Of a DNA stretch of 64,000 nucleotides, positions 35,726-48,355 are shown piece after piece. The notes below the pieces were generated by a model. The model was not told where the DNA came from. It did not search any database and worked only from the letters and a program-made list of their open reading frames with translations. The stretch's first letter is position 1. Each line of letters starts with the position of its first letter. Source of the stretch: Monarcha castaneiventris obscurior (Eukaryota; Chordata; Aves; Passeriformes; Monarchidae); contig JAMPIT010000230.1 in NCBI GenBank assembly GCA_026261815.1, positions 3,977,501-4,041,500 on the forward strand, written 5' to 3'. Both the position numbers and the translations under genes were made by a program.

Positions 35726-38700
35726 GATGCTGAAGGTCAGCTCTGCGAATCGAAATCACAGTTTGATATATTTGCTCTGAGCAACCTAGAGAGGCAAGGT
35801 GGGGTTTGCCCTTTCCTGTCCTACAGGTGATTGTAGCAGGACCTGCTTTCTAGGTGCTCTTCAGGAACATTAGTCAGGTGCTTTGGTCTCTAGGGGAGCA
35901 CAGATGAAAATGAAATTTTCTTCCTTATCTACAGTCAAGGATGTTTCAGTTGGCAGCTGTTGCTGAAGTCACTTCCAATCTGACCTTGCAGAAATATGCT
36001 GCCAGTTAACATGCACTGGTTTGCTTTTCTTCCCATTACAGATGCAGCTGCCAGGAGCTGGGACTGGTCCCAGTGGGTAAACTGGCCACGGAGCCTGCAA
36101 GGTAATGTGTGCTCAGAACAAGGAAGGGAGAGTGAGGAGATGCAGGGATGTTTTTTACATATGCATCTCATCCCAGACTGGGGACCCTGGACCTGGAAAG
36201 GTTTTTCTGTTTGTTTGTTTGTTGTTGCTGAGTCTGTTTTGCCTGTAAGTGCCTGCCCAGGGTCAGCCCCTCAGAGTGTGCTTGTTCTGGGCTCTGCATT
36301 TCTGCAGCACAGGCAGTGATGGCAGCAGTCTGGAGGCTGCTCAGGTTGTGGGGGTGACAGCATCCACATAAACTCTTCCACAGGAGGGAGAGACTGTGAC
36401 AACATTCCTCAGAGCTTCATGTGGGGATAAGACTTACAGGCTAAGATCCACCTGGATCAGGACCAGAAGCATATTCCCACATTCCCTGATAAGGACACAG
36501 CTATGTAGCTGTATGGTCCTCCTGCTTGTATCATGATGCATCTGGCCCTGTGGAAAGGTCAGGAGGATTGCCAGTATCACTATGATTGTTTTCAGGCTGG
36601 TGGAGCATTGAAACTGCTCCCCAGCCCCAGATTTAATCTTTTTTTAAATTCCTAGGCCTGGGATATCTGCCATTAAAAAAACCCTGGCTGAAAAGTTCCT
36701 GCCAATTTAATGTTTTCAGGACAGGAGTCTTCTGAACTATTTGTCTGAGCTACAAATAACTTATTATACATATATATGGTGTAAAGAACTAATTTTGGGG
36801 AAAACTCTTAGAATGCGATTGTTGAGAGATACAAGCCAAGTGGGGAGGGCTTGATGCTGCCCCAGAGGTTTGAGTCCACTGGTTCAGTGGAAAACAGTGA
36901 AAATTGTATGGGGATCATTTGGTATCTGGGTTAGATTCCCAAGATTTTGTGGTTGCAGTGTAAGCATCTGCAGGCAAAGCAGATGTCTAAGCTTAGATGA
37001 TAATAAAATGAGGGCAAAACAGCCACTGGAGATACCTGCTTTAAGCCAAATGGAATAATTCTCTAAACTCTGTTAACTACACTGGGATCTTAGACACCTG
37101 GATTCCAGGTATAGAGCTATAGGCAGGCACTTCTGTAGAGGTTCATTCTCTGGAGCTGAAGAGTGCTGTAAATACAAAATATAACCTGGAGAGATTGAGA
37201 TCAACACTTGCTCAGCCTAAATATGAAAAGATGGAGAAGGAGTAGTTCTAGTCTTCAAATACACAGAGGACTGCTACCAAGAATAACTTGTTTTTAAGAT
37301 TCCTGGAGAATGTGATGAGAAATGATGGATTTTGGTTGCAGCAAGGAGGATTTAGAATTGACATCACAGAAAACTTGGTAATGAAACACTGAGTAGAGAT
37401 TCACTGAGAAGGATGTAGAGATGTCAACATCTGAGGTATTTGTCAACATGTATCTGCCAGAGGAGGTTGGTTTGGATTCCTTACAGTCAAGTAACTGAAA
37501 GATAAGGTCTCTTTACTATTGTAGTATAATTGAAAGACAATATATGAAACACTGCAGAAATCATGGCTTCATTTACAGAAAAATTTCCTGCCCTGGAATT
37601 GAGGATGTCACCAGACTGGGATATTCTCTCTGTAGAGGTCACTGGCTGTGCTTGCATTTTCTTGAGGAGTCACTGGTGTGGCAACGAGAACAAATAAGTC
37701 TTTCTGGAGCAATTCAAAGGCAGTTTTGTTTTCAAAGGCTTAAGCTACTTGTAAAACAAGTGGTATGAGCATTTCTGCAAGAATTTTGTCTGTTAAAGGA
37801 TTCCCATACACCATTTTGAACCTCTCAGAATCAAAATCAACATTCTGCCTGTCCTGCAGAAGCAGCTTCTGAAGGTGCAAGAGTCCTATAGCAAAACCTG
37901 TGTGCTCTAGAGCACACGGCACCTTTTCTGCTCTATATTAAGTCTGAGAAATTGCAATGGGCACATTATAAATGCTTGGATACTAGATTTTTCTGGCAAA
38001 AAATAGGGAGAAATGAAATCTTCAAAGGCATTTGACATAAAGTAGTTTAAGCCTTGTGAACTGCTGAAACAGCATGTTTGGGTAGGGCTATCTACTGTAG
38101 CTATTATAAATATCAAGCACTATATTACTGTGGCTGTGTTATCTCTGACAAGATTAAGTGCATTCCTGTCAGAGAGAATTTTCCGATAAAGATTTCATTG
38201 CCTCTTCCCCACACACAAAATGATAAGTGACCCTGATATTTCTCTGCTCCACTTTATCAATAAAAATTGTTCTGCTTGGATTATTTCTGTTTGTCTCCTA
38301 ATGAAGTGACATTTTGTGATGTGCCAGTCAATCCTGGACTTGAGAAAGACATATGAACTCAAACCCACATCCTAGAAGTTGTAGCTATGCACTGAACGCT
38401 GAAATATGCTGTGCTAGGCTTTTAATCTGCTTTGCTCATAAAAGCGTAAATCACCAATTAAAAATAACAACTGAGGTGAGGCAATAGATTATTTGATGAC
38501 CCAGGTTGCTCACTGTGAATCATTGCATCACTTGCTGAAACAAACATATGATGGCATGGAGTTGGAGACATCGAAGCTGATTTAGGAATAGACACCAGCA
38601 ATGTTAAATCAAAGTTACTGCTTATAGAGCAGAATTTATAGTTTGCTGGGTAGACATCTTGAGGACCACATGGAGTCCCATGAATATTAAATATTCCATG

Positions 38701-41700
38701 CTGCATGTGAGAAGTGCAACAGAATGGTCTAAAAAATGCACAGGGACCTGAATTGATGGCAGTGCCCTCGTGTCCTTTTCCTCACTCACTCATCCTAATG
38801 CATCCATTTCCAGGGAATCTCGGCTCTGCTGGGGTAAGCCCTCCACACTCAGTTGGGCCCAGCACAACAAAGGGAGTTGGGATTTCCATGTTGGCACAAG
38901 TGAGCTTACCCAGAATAAAAGTTATTCTTTGGCATCTGTGTAGGTTGGATAAGCTCATGATGGCTGAAGCTGCTTTCCAGGGCTTCTTGGGAAGTGTGAA
39001 GGCCATTTTAAGAATATTTTTGTCAATGAAGGTGGCTTTGGGGATGACAGAAGGAGTCAGTGGCCAAATAGGAGCTCAGAATGCCTGCCCATTCCAGTGT
39101 TATGGAACTGCTGCAGGTGGTGTCTGGTGGAGATTGAAACCAGTTCCACCTACACTGTGAACAGACCAAGGGACATGGTAGTCCCCAGGCATGAGTGGAA
39201 GAAGGGGGAAGAGCATTTAGGAAAGGCTGAGGTTAGTGGCATTGCATCTGATTTAGAGTATGGAATTTGCTATCTAAACTGAGGCAAAGAGCCAAGTGAA
39301 GAGCCAGGAAAATGGAGAAAGGAGCTGTGTCAAGAGAATCAACACCGTGGCATGGGAGAATCATTGATTCCCTCCATCCCAACAAAGAGCCATTGGTTCT
39401 TCTTACACCCATGGCTGTTCTGGTGGCCTTAGATTACCTGAGTAGCAAGACCAGAGACTGGGGAAGCTGATGTGAGTGTGCAGCAGTCAGTGCCAGTGGT
39501 TGTAAAGGATCTGCAGCTGTTTTCATAGGTGACATAGTTTTCATTGCCCATTATGATGTCAAGTGTGTTAAATTTATGAGGCAGTGTGTTTATTTTAATG
39601 TGCAATGTCTGCATCTCACCAGCCACATATATTTCAATCTTTAATGCAGCCATCTCGTTGGATTATAACACTCTTGCATATTTACTCACAGTCTCTCTGA
39701 ATGTAGATTTGAACAGTATCTCGTGGCATTTCACTAATTAAATAGATTGTGTGTTTTGCTGGCAGTGCGTTGTGAACATTAACTTCTGAAAGCTTTTTCA
39801 TTTGTCATTGTCTCATTCCTTGGCATTATGATTACTGCAATTTTATATGTGATAAGACTGTACAGCAACTTAGACTGTACATCAGAAATTCCTGCCGGCA
39901 GCAATCTGCTCCGTGAGATAGAAGTGTAATGGGATTCATAATGTTCACTCACACTCTCCTCATCAGCATTTCCTCCCTCCTCTTGACTGGGCATTTTATT
40001 TGTGTCTCTCCCTGTTGCATTTGGGCTGTGGGGAGGAGGGCTGTGCTTTTTTTTTATTTTCTACTTTAACCTTGACTCTGAAACACTTTCTTATCAGGAA
40101 GCTGTTAGATGGGGTTTCACAAAGGCCAGGATGCTGCTGGGGCATATGGCTGTGAATAGGGTATGTACTATCAGATCCCCTCCCTCCTAGAGTGTGGAAG
40201 AAGCTGCTCCATCCCTAAACCTCCAGCTCAGTGGCACTACTCTAGCAGGGTGTGAGGCATAAAACCACACAGATGAGCACTGAATGAGGTTTATAAGTCC
40301 CCACGTTGCCTTTAGGTTTGGGGTTGCTGTTGCAGCTCAGTGCTGTTTGTACTGTTCGGGCCCATATTCTATTGTAAAAAAGCCATGGCCATCAGTGTGA
40401 ATGGTGTTTGTATCCCCTAATTTAGGATGTCTACATTATAAAAATTTGCCTCAACTATATTCCAGTGCTGAACAGAAAAATATTTTAACTTTGGAAAAAG
40501 GGATGTATTCTAGTCCTGATTTCAGAAACTGCTGGTGCAGATTGTCCTAAATTTAGGAATGGGTAAACTCTCAGATTGAGATGGCTGTGTATGAGCCCGG
40601 TGCCCAGATTCCCATTTTATTCCATGAAGAACCTATTGATGGAGAGACCAGACTGCAGAGAGTTGTTCAGCTCTGCATAAATGTATGATGAGATTAATAC
40701 TGCCTTGATTTCACTAACTGGACAGGCTGGCTCTCTATGAGATATAATGGGAGGTCACCTGCAGATGTCTCACCTGGCAAGATGTGCCTGGAGGTGACAG
40801 TGCTGGATGTCAAAGCTACTGTGATGTCTGTCCCAAGGGATGGCAGGGACCTTGAAAATTGCCTTCTCCAGACCCCTCATCTGAAAGAGAGCCCTTCTAG
40901 AAATGCTGTTGAAGTGGCCCCAAGCTTGGAAATGCTTCTTTCTTCCTTGTTGATGCTTTCAAAGGTCACAGCTGCCTCCCACCTGTGCAATGAAGTGCAC
41001 ACAGCAGTGCAAGTGCTGTGCTGCTGTTCCTGCAGGATTGTTGTGCCTTGATGCCTCTTCTCAGCTGCATCTGCAGGAGCCATCAGTCTCCTCCAATCTG
41101 ATGAAATACATCCATCTTCCTCCCTCTCCTGGTGGCCTCATCTCCTGATGACAATGCCTGTTCTTGTGTGGATGTGTTTTGGAGCCCCTCTAAGCACACT
41201 GATCTTCAACACTTTTTTAATGCTTGTTAGGCTCTTCTATTTCTTTAAGGTAGGGAGCTGCTCTTGTAAGTTATACCTTTTGAATTTATTTTTTTGCTCG
41301 GGCAAAATAAGATCAATCAAATCATATGGCTAATAAAATTGATAAAGAACCAATAAAAGCCTGATGACACACCATCTGGCACGCTGAAGATGAATGAGAA
41401 AACCAAGCCACTGCTCAAATCTTAACCTTCCCGATCACATTAGAAGCTCATTCACACTTCATAATAGCCCAATATTTCATTTCAGCTGCTGAGATTAATG
41501 CCAAAGAATACATAATCAGACAATAATTCTCTGTATCTTTCCATCCAGATGCATCGAATGTAGTCATCAAAATAAACAGATCAACTGTTTCTTCCTTCCC
41601 ACCATATTCACTAGCACTGTAACAGCAGTAACCAAAACAGAACCTCTGCAGGAACTGGGGATCCTGCTGTTAAACAAAAGGCAGCTGGAAAGAACAGCTT

Positions 41701-44064
41701 TTCCAAAGCATCAAAATTACTTAGGAGGAGAACCCCTGTTCAAGTCCACAAAATTTCAAGCTGTAACTCATGGATCCTCCTGCTGTGGAGCCATCAATAA
41801 GCTTTCGGAATTTTCACCTGACCCTGCCAAGAAGGGTGTTACCACAGAATACAAAGCTGAGTCTCAGATGGAAAGCCCAGGTGAGAGCACCACAGAGCAA
41901 TCAATGGAGTTGTATCTTACCAAGGGTTTTCAAAAGTCAGAAAGGAACTGAAAAGCCAAATAAGGGTTATTGGAGATCATAGCACTGAATAGCCACATCT
42001 ATAACATTGAGTGACCTTTTAGAAAGTGAACATATCCTTAATATGGATTGTGATCCTGATGCACCCTGAAAATACGGGGTATTTTAAAAAATATTGACAA
42101 ATTATTGGTGTAATCGTACGAGACAGGGCTGGAGAGTTAGCTGCATATTTAAAGTACAAATTGCTGAAGGCTCCTCAGCTCCTTCTGTCCCCCTGCTGAC
42201 CATCCCTCTCGTAATGCAGGGTATCTTGTACACGTCTGCTGCAGTGCTGTGAGCTGTTCACAGCCCCAGCGACGGCCTTTGGTCATCTATCACCTCAAGT
42301 CCTAATCAGAGTGCTGCTCTGCCCGTGATGTGTTGGTGCAATACATCTGCCCAGAGACAGGGCTGGAGATTGCAAACCCACACATCTGGCAAAGGCGTGT
42401 TTATGGATGCGTGTAGAGGGGTGTGTGGGCACGCACGTGGAGCTGTTTCTCTCTTTGGCTTTAGATTAAAATTGTATTGATGCTTACAGTGTAGCTCTGG
42501 GCTCCCAAAAGAGAGGTGTGCATCTCTCAAAATGCTTGTGGGCCAAAGTAATGCTGGTATTTGCCCCGAGGGATGCCATGAATTGGGAGCAATGACTTTG
42601 GTGGGAGGATTACAGCAATTGTGCTCGGTGATATTAAATGACCATTAAACCGTTTATTAAGCCCCACAATAAATGGCATACTGAATCATCTGAACCATGC
42701 AAAATATCTTAAAGAGCCAACTTACCAGGAGAACTCAGCGAGTAGTTACACACGGGGTGTAGCTCAATGCAATGTGTTTATTAATGATCCAAAGGAAAAT
42801 ATGGGCTCATTACTAGCAAGGTTTGTGGTTTGGAGCAGCAGCTGGCAGTGGTGAATAATGGTGAGGGAAGGGCAGTTATACAGTGTTCTGTAAGGTGGAA
42901 TGATTTAAAGAACCAGCACTTCTAATGTACCCAAATGCCAACATGTACCCCTGGGAAGTGGAGTTGTGCCCGGAGCTGGCAGGATATGGGGCTGCCTCCT
43001 GGAAGGCATCAGCTTGGGGAGGGGATGGGAGGTCATGGTCAATAAACAATGTGCAACGGTTGTCTGATATAAATGTGTGGCTCAGAGAGTTAATGGGAGC
43101 CTCAGATGTAAATTCAGGGGAAAATGGAACAAAAGAAAGAAAGTGATACTACTGCTGTTTGCTGCTGTAGCGTGTTTAATGGCCAGAAATTATCTTGGAG
43201 TCTGAATGAAAGTGCAATGCAGTCCTTATTGCAAGAATAACCACTTACATTTTTAAAAAGTTATCTGCAGTTAGGCAAAAATCCTAATTACAAGAGGAAG
43301 GTTACTCAGAAATTAATATGGTTCTAACTCACAGACTGTAAGCACCTATGTGGGACAAAAAATTACTGAAGGCAGAGGGCTGGGGAAATGAACAGCCAAG
43401 AAATCATGGTGAGATCCTGTGCCAGAACTTCAAGCTGGATATATTCAGGGTAACAACACAAAACTTTTTACAGGCTAGCAGCCCTGGTAATACTCCATCT
43501 AATGATTTTCTGGATTCTGCATCCCTGCTGGATTTATCTTGGTAAGCTTTACTCAGTACAAGCAGAAATTATGCAGGAATTACCAGGTGAAATGTTATGC
43601 CCTGCATTACGGTGCTGTCATACTCACTGATCCTCATGTTCCCTCCTGGCATTACAAATCTGTGAACCTAAGAAACACATGACTGAAGGGCAGCCGTGGT
43701 GCAGCTGCTGCATTCTTAAGTGGAGAAAGCTATCTGGGTCATATCCTGGGGAGAGAGATTGTGCTGTGCTGGGGAGACAGGCAGAGGTGAAGACTGACCT
43801 TTGACTTGTTCTCAGTGACAGGAATTGCAAATACATGTTCTTTGCAAAAATACACCTTTCCCTGCCAGTCCTAGGCAGCCTGGCTTGTGCAAAGGTCTGC
43901 TACAGACAGAGCCTGGCTGGCTCTCACAAGGCTTTGGGAGGGGTAAGTGGGGGAATGCATTTTTGCAGGGGGCCATACTTAGGGCTTGTGCTGGAAGAAG
44001 GATGTTTGTGTGGCCACAGAGGGAGCTGGTGTGGTTCTCCCCCACTTCAGCAACAATTCAGACC
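35726..44064. other. Intergenic, no gene recognised; candidate non-coding elements
   Basis: No protein family is recognised. An ORF of 148 codons at 38,714-39,160 lacks any family resemblance. Repeat-free, low-complexity-free blocks at about 39,560-39,980, 41,330-41,600 and 42,600-42,720 look like candidate conserved non-coding elements by texture only (many intact AT-rich transcription-factor-like motifs, no stops-only decay pattern, no repeat homology). Confidence 0.6.
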
Positions 44065-44450
44065 AATATTACCCATGTTCAGCACTGTGCCATCCCCTGC
44101 TGTCCATGCTTCTCACAGTGCAGCCCAGGATGCCATTTTCCTTCTTGGCTACAGGGGCACATGGCCACTGAACTGACTTGTGCTCAGCTCAGTGTCCACC
44201 AGGACCCCCAAGGCCTCTTCTCCCAAGCTGCTTTCCAGTCAGCCAGCCTCCAGCTTATCCTGGTGCCTGGGGATGCTCCTCCCCAGCTGCAGGACCCGGC
44301 ACTTGCCTTTGCTGAGCTGCATGACGTTCCTGTTGGCCTATTTCTCCAGTGTGTCCAGGTCCCTCTGGATGGCAGCACAGCCTCTGGTTCATCAACCACT
44401 CCTCCCAGCTCTGTGTTGCCTGCAAACTTGCTTGCCAGTTAGTTGGCTTC
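44065..44450 (-). mobile_element. CR1 LINE internal/3' fragment
   Basis: On the + strand this matches the antisense of avian CR1 in order: gttcagcactgtgccatccc, cagcccaggatgccatt, gtccaccaggacccccaagg, gcaggacccggcacttgcct, tgtccaggtccctctggatg and ttgcctgcaaacttgc. It lies in the part of CR1 just downstream of the reverse-transcriptase region. A 205-codon ORF on the + strand across this block is an antisense artefact. Confidence 0.85.
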
Positions 44451-46490
44451 AGTAGCCAAGCTGCTGCTGGACATTCTGCCACAGGAAGCTTCTGCCAGGA
44501 CTTTTGCCAATGCAAGGAAGGCATCATGCCCAGGCAGCCCAGTGTCCCCAGGGCTGTGAGCTGAGTGCCACATTTGGGACACCTCTACAGAGCAGGTTTG
44601 TGTGACAGCAGCCCCTTCGCTTACACCAGTAAGTGTGTGAGTGTAAGATTGGGTGTAAGCCCACAATCAGTGGGCCAGGGGCACAGGTACCTAGGTTAGC
44701 TTTCTAGTAGAGGACTGATATCTCCTGTGCTTCATTTTTTGTCAAAACACTCTCCTTATCCCCCTGGGCTCCCTCCCTAATGCACAGGTACACTAGGAGA
44801 CCATCACTTGATCCATCCTGCCTTTAGTCAGGTCTACACCTTGCAGCTGATTTCACTGCAAGCATCATTGAGTTAATGTGGAGTTTTCTGATGGAGACAC
44901 AGATCATGTGGGTATTGAGTCATGCAGAGATACTAGATCAGACCCCAATAGCTCATCACTCTTAGCACAGCAACAAACCCACTCAGGTAATCTCTGTCTC
45001 TTAGCAAAACTAATACCCTCATGGCTGGAGCTGTGCTGCTCTGGAGCCTGGGTGGCCATCACTTGCTCTGGCATTTCTGCTCTGTTCATCGTGGTGTGAT
45101 GTAGATGCACTCTTAGATACTTTTCAGACTCACTAAATCATGGCAGTTCCCAGGAACTGATTGGGAAGTTGTATTCTCAGCTCCCTGGAAAATTATTGCT
45201 ATTACATTGTCACATCAACAGTTGGACAGGCATTTTTACAGGCAAATAATACCAGATCAGGTGGGGAGATTAAAAGGTGCAACCAATAAAAAGGACAAAG
45301 CAACAGGGATGAAAAATTATTGCAGTGCAGCTTAATTGCAAAGCACTTACAGATGTAAAGTGCAAGTCATACAAGTCAGGAAGGCAAGAGAGAGCTTGAT
45401 AGACAAGGAATAAAATGCCACGTACAGGAACAAATGCAATTTCAACAGAAAGTTTATGAGGAATTATTGCTCTGAGGTAAAGAATTTGAAGCTGGAAGAA
45501 ATAGCTAATAAAGCAGAAGGAAAGTAATTTATTATTTGAAGAGGTTAAAGTTTAGGAGCAAAATCTGTGACAGTTCTTTAATATCAGCAGAGATCTGAGT
45601 GCTGTTATTCCCTTGGATAACCCTGAGACCCCTGGAACTTCTGCAAACCATAGAATGAGACCAGCAACAGCCTGTCCTGCTCATGAAATAATTGTGGGTT
45701 CTTTCTCCATATTTCAACAGAGGACAGAGGAAAGCTCAGATGTAGAAAATGTGCACCTGAAGGCTGAATGATTTTGATAAACATTTAACTTGCAAAATGC
45801 ATTGCCCTGAGCTGTCATGGAGCTCACCACATTGAGACAATTCACTGAAATAATGGTCACAAGGAGAAGGCTGCATTGTGGTGACAGTTTGACATCACAG
45901 CTGAGCCAGCCTGGCCTGGTGAGCTGGGGGAGGCAGCACACATCAGTTTTTCAGCTACCAGGCAGGTGGTGCAGCCATCACCTTTTCAGTGTAGGCAGCA
46001 GCTCCTGCACCATCCACAAGTGACACTCCTGTCACTGAGGCTGCTTGACAAGTCCCACTATGGAACTGTCACAGGAAGTCGGCATAATTTTACTGGGCAT
46101 TAACGCTTAGAGAGAAACTTTCTTGGATGAACAGTTCAGGGAGGATGGGATTGATGGTTTTTGTCTCCCTCAGCTTCTGTCTCAGCCATGCCCAGCTCAA
46201 GCCTGGGAATGGGACAACAGGCTGGTTGTGAAGCTCCCTTGGAGCAGCCAAGGCCGGTTGCCTTCAGCCACTGGCATTGCCTTCAGCCTCATTACTGATG
46301 TGCTAATTGACCTCATTGGTGCAAAGGGTTCTGCCACACAGTTCCAGAGGCTGTGTGTGCAGTATTTACATTTCTAGGGAAAGAAGAATTTGATGTCTTT
46401 TCCCCTGGTAATTAGTGCAGAAGTTTGAAACCTTTTGCTTATACTGATGCCTATCCAAACTCCACTCAGCCAACAGCACTCCTTTTATGA

Positions 46491-46514
46491 AAACACCTTC
46501 CATAGAAGGTGTTT
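46491..46514. repeat. Perfect 10-bp inverted repeat, 4-base loop
   Basis: AAACACCTTC (46,491-46,500) and GAAGGTGTTT (46,505-46,514) are exact reverse complements around cata. Short perfect hairpins like this can arise by chance in 48 kb. Confidence 0.85.
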
Positions 46515-46784
46515 GAAAAACCTCTGAAATATTGCCAGTGTCTTGCAGACTTTATGCTGTCCTATACTAGGTGAAGGTCCTTGAAAGGTTTACCCAACAA
46601 CTCCGTCATTTTCTGTGTAAATGGCTGCCTTATGTACAGAAGCGCTTCCTGGGGGGAAAAAGATATCATTTATACTTTTCTGGTTTGTTAACTTGTCTGT
46701 GTAATAGGAGGCAAGCCATGCTGTCAGTCTGAAGGGGGGTGAAACAGTTTTTACTGAATGAACAATTGATAAGAACTTGAGAAT

Positions 46785-46900
46785 GACCACACAAGGTCAG
46801 ATCAAAAGTCCATCCAAGCCTGTGCTTGGCACAGCCAATAAAGTGGCAGAGGGAAAAAGCAGAACAGAAGAGCAAGCAGACAATATACCCTCTTTACAAC
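46785..46900 (+). mobile_element. Possible ancient CR1-type remnant
   Basis: The run accacacaaggtcagatcaa, then aagtccatccaagcctgt, then agagggaaaaagcagaacag resembles, in order, the widespread amniote CR1-derived repeat best known from turtles and crocodilians (caaggtcagaccaaaggtcc type). Divergence is high and the boundaries are approximate. Confidence 0.4.
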
Positions 46901-48035
46901 CAGCACTCTATGATTTCCTTGTACATACACTATTTTTTTGTGATTTATTCTTTTGCCTTCACAAACACAGATCATAACCCTGATGTCAGTAGCCATGCTA
47001 TAGATTTGTGTAAAAATGCCTGGTGCTCTCATCAGCCTGAGGTCAGTAATGCAAGTTATGGCAGAGCTGCTGACCCAAAGCCATTTCTGCTGGAAGAGTC
47101 CAGGACTGGAGACCTTGGCAGTTTAAAGACCAGATAGGATTGACTGGCTCTCTGGGAACTGAGATACTGATTTGACATTCTGTAAGAGTAAAGATAGTCC
47201 TGGGATTATCTTTCATGAATAAATAAACCTTGGTAGTGAATTCCCTCAAATAGCTGTCAAAGATTCACATTGATGTTTCAGTAAAAATCAGAAGCCTTGA
47301 AGGTACAACGAAGCTGATATAGTGAAGTAAATGAAATTTTTACCAGTGAATGCTTGAGGTTTAATTAATCAGTTCTTTAAAGTCAAGAACATTTATTCTT
47401 TTCATTACTGAATTTAGTAATATTATAGCAGTAAATACAAAAAGGCTTGCTATAAATTGTGCTGGCCATGTATGGTCAGATTATTTGTGGGAATAATTGC
47501 TACACGGACTAGAATTACATTACCTCAGGTTATTGGATTACATATCATGTCCTGCTGAATTTGTAATATCATTTTGTTTAAATGCAAATGCTAAAATAAA
47601 TGATAGCTTCTGGTTTAGGGCTGTGGATTAGTTATTCAAGATGATCTTACTATTAACTCTGCAGGGAAGATAAATTGGTTAAAGAAAAACCTGACATCTT
47701 ATCAATTTTTTCTATATAGAGGTTTTAGTGGAAAAAAAAGCTTGTTGCAGCAGTTTCGTTTTAGTTCCTTAATCATGTGTTAAGTAAGTCTCTAGTAGGA
47801 GTTTAATAAGGAATTTTAAACTGCTTGGACCTAATGAAACCAGGTGCTGACACTGTGGCAGCAGCAGGACAAGCTGTCTTAGAGCTGGAACAACCCAAAC
47901 AAGATATGTTGACAATCCTTCTTCCCCTTGAAAAGTTTACCACTGCTTTTATGGTGCCTCATGCCACCGAATTTGGGTGCCAGAGATGCACAAGGGGGGC
48001 AGGTTAGTGCTGTGTGCTCCCACCACACCTTTCAG

Positions 48036-48355
48036 TGACCTTTCAGTACTTAAAGGAGGCCTATGAGAAAGATGGGGGCCTCTTGTGAGGATGAGGGGGA
48101 ATTGTTTTGAAGTGAAGGAGGGTAGATTCCAGACTAGATACAAGAAATAAATTTTTTTACAATCAGGTGGTGAAACACTGGCACAGGGTGCCCAGAGAGG
48201 TGGTAGATGCCCCATTCCTGGAAACATTCAAGGCCAGGTTGGGTGGGGCTCTGAGCAACCTGGTCTAGTGGAAGGTGTCCCTACTTGTGTCAGGGGGGTT
48301 GGATTAGATGACCTTTAAAGGTCATTTCCAACCCAAAATGTGCTATGATTCTATA
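48036..48355 (+). mobile_element. CR1 LINE 3' UTR fragment
   Basis: This matches the avian CR1 3' end on the + strand in order: acttaaaggaggcctatgag, ggtggtgaaacactggcaca, gggtgcccagagaggtgg, attcaaggccaggttgg, gatgacctttaaaggtcatt and the terminal gctatgattctata. It covers about 320 bases with an intact 3' terminus and is 5'-truncated. This is one of the better-preserved copies in the window. Confidence 0.9.

Larger units (their letters stand above)
44451..48035. other. Intergenic, no gene recognised
   Basis: AT-rich sequence with an old CR1-like remnant at about 46,785-46,900 and a perfect hairpin at 46,491-46,514. No protein-like ORFs or RNA genes are recognised. Confidence 0.65.

Noticed and set aside
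38714..39160. 148-codon + strand ORF
   Set aside because: No recognisable domain, no splice context and a shorter ORF on the opposite strand. Length alone is within chance for 48 kb.
43825..44442. 205-codon ORF on the + strand, the longest in the window
   Set aside because: Most of it is the antisense of a CR1 fragment (44,065-44,450). Its sequence is explained by the repeat, and overlapping frames on both strands are open too.
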